DNA from: Aerococcus sp. 1KP-2016
GTDB taxonomy: Bacteria > Bacillota > Bacilli > Lactobacillales > Aerococcaceae
Length of the DNA: 64,000 nt
Reading direction: 5' to 3'
Assembly: GCF_002252085.1 (NCBI RefSeq)
Contig: NZ_NEEY01000001.1
Span: forward strand, 1-64,000
Positions 17,293 through 24,904 of the stretch are shown here, one piece after another. The position numbers and the translations under genes were made by a program. The notes beneath the pieces are model-generated. The model was not told where the DNA came from and ran no database searches. It saw nothing but the letters and a program-made list of their open reading frames with translations. Numbering within the stretch: position 1 is the stretch's first letter; the number at the start of each line of letters is the position of its first letter.

Positions 17293-18793
17293 CTACAAAA
17301 GTCCCTTCTAAAATTGCTTGTTGAATTGGTGTTAATGTGGCATCAAATTCCGCTCTAAAGTCGCCGATGTCATCCAAGTAACGGCCTGTATATGCATCTA
17401 ATGAAAGACCACGATTTTCTGTATCATATGGTAAGTTTGTTGCTTCTAGTAAACCATCCACTGAAATGAAACCTAGTGAATCAGCATCAAACATATCTTT
17501 TAATTCAGCAATCGTATGATTTGCAGCTACTAATTCTGACGTATGCATTGTGTTGATACCGTAGTAGTTAGGGAAGCGAATTGCTGGGCTCGCAATACGA
17601 ACATGAATTTCTTTTGCTCCGGCTTCACGTAAAATAGTGATTAAGTGACGGATTGTTGTACCACGAACAATTGAGTCATCAACAAGTACAATTGATTTGC
17701 CTCTAATGATGCTTTCAACAACTGATAATTTGGCTCTAACGCCTGCTTCTCGTAATTCTTGGGTTGGTTCGATAAAAGTACGGCCAGTATATTGGTGTTT
17801 AATTAAGCCGATTTCGTATGGTAGGTTGTGGCCTTCTGCATAACCAGATGCCGCAGATAATGAGGAGTTTGGCACACCGATAACCATTTCAGCGTTTGGT
17901 GCTGGATGTTCTTCAGCTAAACAGCGACCGGTATCTTTACGCATTTTATGAACGTTTACACCAGCGATGTCTGAATCTGGACGTGAGAAGTAAATGAATT
18001 CCATTGGTTCAATTGCTACGTGACAATCATCAAGATATTGAACGATTTCAAAACCTTCGTCGTTGATGATAACGTATTGCCCAGCTGATAATTCTTGCAC
18101 AAATTTTGCGCCGATTGATTGTAATGCACATGTTTCACTCGCAAGTGTGTAAGCACCATTTTCAAATTGACCGATTACTAAAGGTCTAAAAGCATGGCGA
18201 TCAACTGCACCGTATAAGGCGTCATCTGTTAGCAATACGAAGTTAAAGCCACCTTTTAGTGATTTCAAACCTTCTTCAAGTGCGCTTTGGAAATCATTTG
18301 ATTGATTGCGACGGATTAAATGAATTAAAATTTCTGCTGCTGAGTTAGATGAAAATACTGCGCCGTCTTCTTCAAGCTTTTGACGTAATGTTACGCCTTC
18401 AGTGAAGTTACCTGTATGAGCGATCGCAATTGAACGATCATTAAAGTGGAATAAAAGTGGTTGAATATTTGAATCATCCGCTAAATCATCACTTGTTGCT
18501 GAACGAACTTGACCGATTGCATTAGTCCCAGTTAATTTTGCCAAGGTTTCTGGTTGATCGAAGACATAATTGATTAACCCATTACCTAAATGACCTTTGA
18601 AGACATTTTCCTGGCTTGTGACAATCCCAGCTGATGTTTGTCCACGATGTTGTAATGCATGTAAACCAAAATAAGTAACTTGGTTCGCTAATGGGTGACC
18701 CCATACACCAAATAAACCTCCTGATTCTACTACACTGTTAATACCAACATTTGATTTACTTACTTGAGATGCATTTTCTGTCATAACGTCCAC
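17285..18793 (-). CDS. purF: PurF-like amidophosphoribosyltransferase with degenerate glutaminase site
   Basis: The overall match to PRPP amidotransferase is clear: an N-terminal Ntn-hydrolase-type domain (FGVWGHP, LQHRGQ) and a C-terminal PRTase domain with the PRPP loop VLVDDSIVRGTT. The start is taken as GTG 18793, 11 nt after AAGGAG; the earlier GTG overlaps that site. Several glutaminase residues are replaced. The nucleophile Cys before GLFGVWGH is Gly (codon at 18719-18721). The oxyanion Asn of HNGN is Thr (HTGNF). The glutamine-binding Asp of SDSE is Ala (SAAE). The Arg of the QVRS block is kept. The Cys ligands of the B. subtilis-type iron-sulfur cluster are also absent. It may work with free ammonia, may have another role, or a second PurF may exist. 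Confidence 0.85.
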   Translation of the reverse strand: MDVMTENASQVSKSNVGINSVVESGGLFGVWGHPLANQVTYFGLHALQHRGQTSAGIVTSQENVFKGHLGNGLINYVFDQPETLAKLTGTNAIGQVRSATSDDLADDSNIQPLLFHFNDRSIAIAHTGNFTEGVTLRQKLEEDGAVFSSNSAAEILIHLIRRNQSNDFQSALEEGLKSLKGGFNFVLLTDDALYGAVDRHAFRPLVIGQFENGAYTLASETCALQSIGAKFVQELSAGQYVIINDEGFEIVQYLDDCHVAIEPMEFIYFSRPDSDIAGVNVHKMRKDTGRCLAEEHPAPNAEMVIGVPNSSLSAASGYAEGHNLPYEIGLIKHQYTGRTFIEPTQELREAGVRAKLSVVESIIRGKSIVLVDDSIVRGTTIRHLITILREAGAKEIHVRIASPAIRFPNYYGINTMHTSELVAANHTIAELKDMFDADSLGFISVDGLLEATNLPYDTENRGLSLDAYTGRYLDDIGDFRAEFDATLTPIQQAILEGTFVDE

Positions 18794-18833
18794 TTTTTTC
18801 TTCACTCCTTAATATTTGTATATCATGGTAATA

Positions 18834-18862
18834 AAAATACACCAATCGAGAAGTGAAATCAA
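18834..18862 (-). promoter_or_regulatory. Candidate pur operon promoter
   Basis: The minus strand shows TTGATT (18857-18862), a 17-nt spacer and TATTTT (18834-18839), about 40 nt before the purF start. The -10 is imperfect, which fits a regulated promoter. Confidence 0.45.
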
Positions 18863-18865
18863 GTC

Positions 18866-18907
18866 TTTTCCGAATAATTTTAAATTTATATTTACGAATG
18901 TTCGTGT
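18866..18907. promoter_or_regulatory. Paired PurBox-like operators upstream of purF
   Basis: TTTTCCGAATAATT at 18866-18879 on the plus strand and ACACGAACATTCG on the minus strand (18895-18907) face each other, with the CGAA cores about 25 bp apart. The PurR operators of B. subtilis and the PurBoxes of lactococci have a CCGAAC core in an AT-rich frame, often as an inverted pair. They lie just upstream of the promoter. The rest of 18908-19125 shows nothing clear. Confidence 0.5.
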
Positions 18908-19127
18908 ATAAAAACGGAATTTTGACATATCAAGCCTGATGATTGCTATTTGAGTATCCATTTACGAATTTATCATGAAAATTATTTTTGAACGTTTTTG
19001 CTAAAATATGCAATTTAATTTTGTAAAATTTCAACAATTCATCGCGTTCATCATTGCTTACTTCTGTCATGTCTCACAGTAGTTATTACGCAAAATGGAT
19101 ACTTTTGAAAAATAAAGCCAACAAAAA

Positions 19128-19180
19128 AAATACGCACCGTCGAAAGAGGGGGACTCTTTCAAGGATACGTATTTCTTATT
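19128..19180 (-). terminator. Terminator of the LysM glucosaminidase gene
   Basis: The minus strand reads AATACGTATCC then TTGAAAGAG, a short loop, CTCTTTCGAC and GGTGCGTATT followed by eight T. The stem is long with a central CTTTC/GAAAG block. Confidence 0.75.
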
Positions 19181-19205
19181 TATTTCATGATCTATCTTAA
19201 ATGAT

Positions 19206-21509
19206 TTATTTTAATTTTAGAACTTGCCCAATGTATAAGTTGTTGTTTGATAAATCGTTAAGTTTCATCAAGGCATCTAGACTTAGACCGTTATTCTTAG
19301 CGATACGGTATAAAGTATCTCCAGAAGCAACTGTGTAAGTTTTAGTCGCTGAAGACGCACTAGTAGTTGCCTTAGCAGATGAGTTACTTGATGCATTAGA
19401 TGATGCTTGGCTATTGCTTACAGCTGCCGTTTTCGCAGTGAAAACATCGCCAACAAAAATTGCGTCTGAACCGCCATTTTGCGCACGAACGTCTGCTACA
19501 GAAATACCTAAGGCGCGAGCCACTGTATATAAACCATCGCCTGCTTTAACTGTATACGATGATTTAGATGCTGGTGTTGCCGCAGTACTACTTGAAGCTT
19601 TTGTTGTAGTAGTAGCCGTGGTACTTGTAGCTACAGTTGCATTACTTGTAGTGAAAATATCGCCAACAAAAATTGCGTCTGAACCGCCATTTTGCGCACG
19701 AACGTCTGCTACAGAAATACCTAGAGCGCGAGCCACTGTATATAAGCCATCGCCAGCCTTAACTGTATAGCTTGTACCTGATTTAGCTGTTGATGTACTT
19801 GCAACTGGTGTTGTAGTTGTTGCCGTACTTGAAGTATTTGCTGTGAACACGTCACCCGCAAAGATTAAGTCTGATCCGCCATTTTGTGAACGGACGTCTG
19901 CCACAGAAATTCCTAGCGCACGAGCTACTGAGTACAAACCATCGCCAGCCTTAACTGTATAGCTTGTAGCTGATTTAGCTGTTGATGTACTTGCAGCTGG
20001 TGTTGTAGTTGTTGCCGTACTTGAACCATTTACTGTGAACACGTCACCCGCAAAGATTAAGTCTGATCCGCCATTTTGTGCACGGACTTCTGCCACAGAT
20101 ACACCTAGCGCACGGGCTACTGAGTATAAACCATCGCCTGCCTTAACAGTGTAGCTTGTAGCTGATTTAGCTGTTGATGTACTTGCAGCTGGTGTTGTTG
20201 TTGTTGCCGTACTTGAACCATTTGCTGTGAACACGTCACCCGCAAAGATTAAGTCTGATCCGCCATTTTGTGCACGGACTTCTGCCACAGATACACCTAA
20301 TGCACGAGCTACTGAGTATAAACCATCGCCGGCTTTAACAGTATATGATTTAGTACTTGTTGGTGTTGTCGTTGGTGTTGTCGTTTCTGTTGGTGTGCTA
20401 GCTTCACTTGTTCCCTCAGCAGTAAACACGTCACCCGCAAAGATTAAGTCTGATCCGCCATTTTGTGCACGGACTTCTGCCACAGATACACCTAATGCAC
20501 GAGCTACTGAATAAAGTCCGTCACCGGCTTGGACAGTATATGATTTAGTCGGTGTAGCTGTTTGATCCGCATTTTCTTCGGTAACATCTTCAACAATGTC
20601 CTCAATAATTTCTTCAGCCGCTTCATCACTTGTCACTGCTACAGAGAATACTTGACCTGGGAAAATTAGGTTAGACGTTAGGTTATATTGTGCCTTTAAT
20701 TCAGCTAATGTGATCCCTAATTTACTTGCAACTGTATATAAACCGTCACCAGCTTGAACTGTGTATGATTTTTTAGCAGTTGATGCATTACCTTCTTCAA
20801 CGATTGTTTCGTCGGTAGTATCACCCTCAATACCAGCTTCCACAGGGGTTGATGGGCCAGCAGTTGTATCATATTGAGCTAGATTATAGTTGGTAATTAA
20901 GCTATTTAATTTAGTACCATAACGAGTATCAGTAGCATAAGTACCTGTTAAGTAGCTTGTTGCATCTGAATAGCTAGTTGTGTTTGATTTCCAAGTTGGA
21001 CTATAGAATTCAGAATTCCAGGTTAAACCGTTAACCATTTTATCCACGTAATCCGTTAAAGATTCACGGTATGAAGGATATTTACGGAATTCAGCGGTAA
21101 TTTGATAGTAGTTACCACTTCCGTCATCTTCAAGTGTGTATACATTTACAGATTCACCGTTATAGTCTCCTTTAATACCAAACAAGTTGTAGTTAGGCGC
21201 TGAGGCTAAACCTGAGGCACCCCACCCAGATTCTAAGATTGCTTGTGCAATCATCACGGACGCATAAAGATCGTTTTCATGAGCTAATTCATATGCATCT
21301 GGAATGATGGCATCTAAAAATGCATTATTTGTTGATGCAAATGAAACTAACTTTTGCTCGCTGGCACTCACTGTTGGAATGTCTGCTTGCGCACTGTAGC
21401 TAGAAACAGCGAAGGCAGAACCTAATACTACGGCCCCGATTTTCACTGAATGTTTGGAAATTGAAGCGAAGTGTTTTCGCAAATTTTGTTTATTTTCCTC
21501 AATTACCAA
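19206..21509 (-). CDS. Secreted N-acetylglucosaminidase with eight LysM repeats
   Basis: A cell-wall hydrolase of about 767 aa, probably for daughter-cell separation. An N-terminal signal region (KIGAVVLGSAFAVSSYSAQA) is followed by a GH73/FlgJ-like domain at about residues 60-210 with AQAILESGWG (catalytic Glu), NLFGIKG and the YSDATSYLTGTYATD segment. Then come eight LysM modules. Modules 1-7 carry AGDGLYSVA or AGDGLYTVA in place of the usual GDTLWSIA; only the last one has the classical SGDTLYRIA. Linkers are Thr/Ser/Ala-rich. The start is TTG 21509 with GGGGGAG about 6 nt upstream. Repeat DNA is highly similar from 19440 to 20560, so copy number may vary between strains. Confidence 0.9.
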   Translation of the reverse strand: MVIEENKQNLRKHFASISKHSVKIGAVVLGSAFAVSSYSAQADIPTVSASEQKLVSFASTNNAFLDAIIPDAYELAHENDLYASVMIAQAILESGWGASGLASAPNYNLFGIKGDYNGESVNVYTLEDDGSGNYYQITAEFRKYPSYRESLTDYVDKMVNGLTWNSEFYSPTWKSNTTSYSDATSYLTGTYATDTRYGTKLNSLITNYNLAQYDTTAGPSTPVEAGIEGDTTDETIVEEGNASTAKKSYTVQAGDGLYTVASKLGITLAELKAQYNLTSNLIFPGQVFSVAVTSDEAAEEIIEDIVEDVTEENADQTATPTKSYTVQAGDGLYSVARALGVSVAEVRAQNGGSDLIFAGDVFTAEGTSEASTPTETTTPTTTPTSTKSYTVKAGDGLYSVARALGVSVAEVRAQNGGSDLIFAGDVFTANGSSTATTTTPAASTSTAKSATSYTVKAGDGLYSVARALGVSVAEVRAQNGGSDLIFAGDVFTVNGSSTATTTTPAASTSTAKSATSYTVKAGDGLYSVARALGISVADVRSQNGGSDLIFAGDVFTANTSSTATTTTPVASTSTAKSGTSYTVKAGDGLYTVARALGISVADVRAQNGGSDAIFVGDIFTTSNATVATSTTATTTTKASSSTAATPASKSSYTVKAGDGLYTVARALGISVADVRAQNGGSDAIFVGDVFTAKTAAVSNSQASSNASSNSSAKATTSASSATKTYTVASGDTLYRIAKNNGLSLDALMKLNDLSNNNLYIGQVLKLK
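19440..20560 (-). repeat. Tandem LysM-coding repeats, highly similar DNA
   Basis: Six successive units of roughly 180-200 bp share long identical stretches (for example the block coding GLYSVARALG). The high identity suggests recent expansion or gene conversion within the gene. Short reads would have difficulty counting them. Confidence 0.75.
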
Positions 21510-21649
21510 TGTTACTCCCCCTTAAAATAGATAGTCATGAAAAAAGTCGAACTTTCACAATCTAAAGTTTATCTAACATTTATATATTAAGAAAGCTTTA
21601 ATTAATAATGATGTTATCTTTTAATATTTGTAACATAATTGTAAAGATG

Positions 21650-21678
21650 TTTACTTAAACACTACTGTACTTTATGAT
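21650..21678 (+). promoter_or_regulatory. Promoter of mnmM and the following membrane gene
   Basis: TTTACT (21650-21655), a 17-nt spacer and TATGAT (21673-21678), 25 nt before the mnmM start. The 193-nt gap between the divergent genes is AT-rich and otherwise unremarkable. Confidence 0.6.
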
Positions 21679-21702
21679 TAAATAAGTGAAGGATGTGAGT
21701 AA

Positions 21703-22266
21703 ATGTTTCAAAATATAGTTACCTTAAGTCATCACATAATTAAGGAAAAAGTACACAAAGGCGCCCATGTTTTGGACGCTACAGTAGGTAAAGGCAATGA
21801 CACCTTACTACTATCGCAATTGGTAAAAGACGAAGGTTCCGTCTATGGCTTTGATTTACAAGCCGACGCCATTGCAATAACACAAAAGAGATTAGAAACA
21901 GAATCAAAATATAAAAATATCAAGTTGTTTCACGCTGACCATAGCCAGATGGATAAATACTTACCTAAAGATCTTACACTTCAATTCGCTATTTTTAATT
22001 TAGGTTATCTGCCTTCGGGTGATAAGGAAATTATCACCAAAGCGGAGACGACTGCAAAGGCGATTGAGGCCACTCTTCCTCGCTTGAATAAAGATGGCGT
22101 CTTAGCCATTGCTTCTTATATTGGACACCCAGGAGGAATGGAAGAATTTCTTAAGGTTGAGCTTTTGGTCGAAAGTTTAGATCAAAAACGATATAATGTA
22201 GGTATGTTTCAATTTTTGAATCAAAAAAATAACCCACCACGGTTATTCGTTATTGAAAGGAGATAA
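21703..22266 (+). CDS. mnmM: SAM-dependent methyltransferase, YtqB/MnmM family
   Basis: A class I methyltransferase of 187 aa with motif I LDATVGKGNDT, the acidic loop GFDLQADAI, a FNLGYLPSGD active-site segment and the C-terminal NPPRLFVIERR block typical of the YtqB family. B. subtilis YtqB (MnmM) methylates the wobble uridine modification in tRNA, giving mnm5s2U, so the same role is likely. The ribosome site GAAGGATGTGAG precedes the ATG. One of the few plus-strand genes here; it is followed without a gap by a membrane protein gene. Confidence 0.85.
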   Translation: MFQNIVTLSHHIIKEKVHKGAHVLDATVGKGNDTLLLSQLVKDEGSVYGFDLQADAIAITQKRLETESKYKNIKLFHADHSQMDKYLPKDLTLQFAIFNLGYLPSGDKEIITKAETTAKAIEATLPRLNKDGVLAIASYIGHPGGMEEFLKVELLVESLDQKRYNVGMFQFLNQKNNPPRLFVIERR

Positions 22267-22998
22267 ATGATGCAAGCAATTAAATCTATTCATGCCACAA
22301 AAAACAATCATTTTCTACCGCAAATATTGTTTCAAGTCATCTTACTATGTTTACTTGCCGTACCTGCCTATTTGAATTTACAGTCAGTACATACAATCAA
22401 ATGGCCAGCATTCTTAATTTTGACATTGTTCCAATTTTTGCTGACCCATGTGTATTTTTTATTCTCCAAACAAAAGAAATTAAGCTTGGTGAAAAATATT
22501 GTAGTACTCGCCATTTTTGAAGTGGCAATGATTATCATTATGCTCTTTAGCCCCTTTACCGTTTTGGTCAAAGGATTGCTATTTGTACAATGGATACTAA
22601 TACACCTAGTCATTGGTACGCAAAACCTATTACCAATCTTGCCACCCTTATTTATTGCCATGGAATTAGTCATCATGCAAAATATTATGGAAATGGCAAA
22701 TGCTAATGTCCTATTAACAGGTTTGGGCTTTATCCCTTTCTTATTCTATCTAGCGACATTTGCATGGCTAGCCAGCCTATTCATGGATCATCATTCAATT
22801 GGTGTTGAAATTGCTGGTAAAAAATCATCCACTCAAAAAGTACTGAGTATTTTGCGTATGGTGTCAGTTGTCATTTTGATTATTGCTATCGCTCTTAGCT
22901 TCGTGACAGACGCAATTATTTTAAACCAAGCAATTGCCCTAACAATCTCAAGTTTATCCTTATGTATCTATGGTCTCTACTTAAAACGTAAAATTTAA
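22267..22998 (+). CDS. Hypothetical multi-pass membrane protein
   Basis: I do not recognise a family. The 243-aa sequence is mostly hydrophobic, with about seven or eight predicted membrane segments: near residues 17-36, 44-64, 74-95, 100-116, 118-140, 148-170, 195-214 and 222-240. Loops are short; the first 16 residues are polar and basic, which favours a cytoplasmic N-terminus. The ATG follows the mnmM stop directly and the ribosome site GAAAGGAG lies inside the end of mnmM, so the two are co-translated. No catalytic motif is visible. A role next to tRNA modification is not obvious. Confidence 0.7.
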   Translation: MMQAIKSIHATKNNHFLPQILFQVILLCLLAVPAYLNLQSVHTIKWPAFLILTLFQFLLTHVYFLFSKQKKLSLVKNIVVLAIFEVAMIIIMLFSPFTVLVKGLLFVQWILIHLVIGTQNLLPILPPLFIAMELVIMQNIMEMANANVLLTGLGFIPFLFYLATFAWLASLFMDHHSIGVEIAGKKSSTQKVLSILRMVSVVILIIAIALSFVTDAIILNQAIALTISSLSLCIYGLYLKRKI

Positions 22999-23007
22999 TA
23001 TAACTTC

Positions 23008-23062
23008 AAAAACCGCCGCAGTAAGTCTTGATCACTAGACTAATTGGGGCGATTCTTTATGA
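23008..23062 (+). terminator. Weak imperfect hairpin after the membrane gene
   Basis: CGCC..AGTCT and AGACTA..GGGGCG can pair across TGATCACT with several mismatches, followed by ATTCTTTAT. It is a plausible but weak terminator. Confidence 0.3.
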
Positions 23063-23272
23063 TTTTAGATGCATGCAAGAAAATAGTGAAGGTGCTGAAT
23101 TATAAAGAAGGATTGGCTGCTGTCAATCTTTTTTCATTTTACTTATTAATGCTTCAATTAATTGGATTTTCTAGGTGATGTTATAGGAATATATAGGTGT
23201 CGACGTGTCCAGGAATATTTTCATATGGCACTAGAGGGTCCAGTTCTTGGGGACCAGTTTATTTTTGCTAGA

Positions 23273-23503
23273 ATTCATTTACTTCCCTAAATAGGTGAAT
23301 AAACTCATGGGATTATGATTTATTTGGCGCGATAGATGAAAATATTGGGAAAAATTCACTTATTCTGTTAAATAAATGAATTCATCCAATATCGTTCATT
23401 TATTGCATGAAATAGATGAACGATTCACAGTAAAATTAATTTATAACCTCCAATAAGTTAAGAACTTAGCAAATTATTCACTTATTTAATCAAATAGTTC
23501 AAT
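23273..23503. repeat. Array of six 28-bp imperfect palindromes at 40-41 bp period
   Basis: Units start at 23273, 23314, 23354, 23394, 23435 and 23476. Each is about 28 bp with a left arm ATTCAYTTATT, a variable 5-6 nt centre and a right arm AAATAGRTGAAT, so each unit is itself an inverted repeat. Unit starts are 40 or 41 bp apart, close to four helix turns. Spacers of 12-13 bp are not conserved. Units 2 and 5 are more degenerate. The array lies in a 700-bp gene-free stretch (22999-23695) upstream of nothing on the plus strand and downstream of csp; the rest of that stretch shows nothing else recognisable apart from the csp terminator. Confidence 0.75.
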
Positions 23504-23623
23504 TATTACCAAAAACGAATCGATGGTAGGTTTGAAATAATTTCCCACCACTATTTGTAAAAGAATCAAAATATAATGATATTGCTACAATTTCATGCAA
23601 AACCCATCTAGTCCCATGCATGC

Positions 23624-23657
23624 AAAAAGACCAGTTAAGTTTGCACTTAACTGGTCC
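23624..23657 (-). terminator. Terminator of the cold-shock gene
   Basis: GGACCAGTTAAGT, a 4-nt loop and ACTTAACTGGTC form a perfect 12-bp stem (23629-23657), followed on the minus strand by five T. It lies 39 nt after the csp stop codon. Confidence 0.85.
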
Positions 23658-23695
23658 TTCGGGCTTTTAAACCCTAATTGTTAGTATAATTAAAA

Positions 23696-23896
23696 TTATG
23701 CTTTAACAACGTTTGCTGCTTGAGGACCACGGTTACCATCTTCGATTTCGAATGATACTTCTTGGCCTTCTTCTAAAGATTTGAAACCGTCGCCTTGGAT
23801 AGCTGTGAAATGTACGAATACATCGTCAGCACCGTCGCGTTCGATAAATCCAAAACCTTTTTCTGCGTTAAACCATTTAACTTTACCTGTTTCCAT
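23696..23896 (-). CDS. csp: Cold-shock protein (CspA/CspB family)
   Basis: A 66-aa nucleic-acid-binding OB-fold protein. RNP1 is KGFGFI and RNP2 is VFVHF, with the [11 protein letters not shown] opening and the C-terminal GPQAANV. It acts as an RNA chaperone in the cytosol. A GAGGAGGA ribosome site precedes the ATG, and the upstream leader of about 160 nt is long, as is usual for csp mRNAs whose 5' region is thermosensitive; that regulation is inferred from the family. Confidence 0.95.
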   Translation of the reverse strand: METGKVKWFNAEKGFGFIERDGADDVFVHFTAIQGDGFKSLEEGQEVSFEIEDGNRGPQAANVVKA

Positions 23897-24086
23897 AATT
23901 GAAAATCCTCCTCGTGCACATGCACTTATTTCTTTAGTAATTCTTGCATGGCTCGAGTAAAACTTTTATGTGCTAAGCACGTTTAAAAATTGTATAACTT
24001 TTTACCTATCCAAAAATCCTTAAACTTATTATAGCACGGTTAAATTTTTAAAGCAATGCTTATTCATTATTATTTTTTTTATATAG

Positions 24087-24788
24087 CTAGAATATGCCCA
24101 GTTCCTGTAAACTCAGAAAATTATCATCACCTACAATAATATGATCTAGGACCTCAATCCCTATCAGGTCACCACTTTCAGCCAAACGTTTGGTAAATTC
24201 AATATCTGCTTGAGATGGTGAGGGATTTCCAGAAGGATGGTTGTGGGCAACGATAATTCTGGCTGCGGAGCACCGAACACCCTCTTTAAAGATCTCTCTA
24301 GGGTGTGCGACACTAGAATTTAAAGTTCCTATAAAAATAATTTTCTCCTTAATAATCTGATTTTTCGTATTTAAATAGAGTGCAAAAACATTTTCCTGTT
24401 GTAAATCCTTTAATTTTTCTATGCAATAATCACCCGCATCTTTGGTGGACATAATCACACCTTGTTTTTCTTGATTGGTTTGGTACAATCGCCGGCCAAA
24501 TTCGATAGCTGCTTGGATTTCTACTGCCTTTGCCGGACCGACACCGGATACTTGAATTAAATCGTGGAAAGAAGCCGTTCGCAAATCGTATTGGGTACCA
24601 AACTGTTGCAAAATTTTCATGGCCAATTGAATCGCATTGAGCTTGCGGTTACCCGTCCGTAAAATAATAGCTAGCAGTTCGTAGGAAGTTAAAGATTGAG
24701 CGCCATGGGCAATTAAACGTTCTCGTGGCCGGATTTCTTCTGGTAACTCATGAATTGTTGTTTTCACTAATAATTGGTTTTCAGTCAT
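24087..24788 (-). CDS. radC: RadC-family JAB/MPN domain protein
   Basis: 233 aa with an N-terminal helix-hairpin-helix part (SGVGPAKAVEI) and a C-terminal JAB1/MPN-like metal site HNHPSGNPSPSQAD. The family was named for a presumed DNA-repair role that has since been questioned; its biochemical function is still unsettled. It is flanked by csp and the fhs terminator and stands alone. The sequence looks complete. Confidence 0.92.
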   Translation of the reverse strand: MTENQLLVKTTIHELPEEIRPRERLIAHGAQSLTSYELLAIILRTGNRKLNAIQLAMKILQQFGTQYDLRTASFHDLIQVSGVGPAKAVEIQAAIEFGRRLYQTNQEKQGVIMSTKDAGDYCIEKLKDLQQENVFALYLNTKNQIIKEKIIFIGTLNSSVAHPREIFKEGVRCSAARIIVAHNHPSGNPSPSQADIEFTKRLAESGDLIGIEVLDHIIVGDDNFLSLQELGIF

Positions 24789-24854
24789 TATTTCACACCC
24801 CTCTACTTAATTTATACGAATAAATCATTGAAAAGCGCCTAAGATAGTGACTGA

Positions 24855-24889
24855 AACAAAGAAGACATGACCAAAATGGTCATGTCTTC
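24855..24889 (-). terminator. Terminator of fhs
   Basis: GAAGACATGACCA, a short loop and TGGTCATGTCTTC form a near-perfect stem at 24861-24889, followed on the minus strand by CTTTGTTT. It ends the fhs transcript and lies 15 nt after its stop codon. Confidence 0.8.
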
Positions 24890-24904
24890 TATATAAGATT
24901 GAAA

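Noticed and set aside
19414-20514. Open frames opposite the LysM repeats
   Set aside because: They are antisense shadows of the repeat-coding sequence.
23273-23503. CRISPR array
   Set aside because: The unit is 28 bp but the spacers are only 12-13 bp and degenerate, and no cas genes are present.
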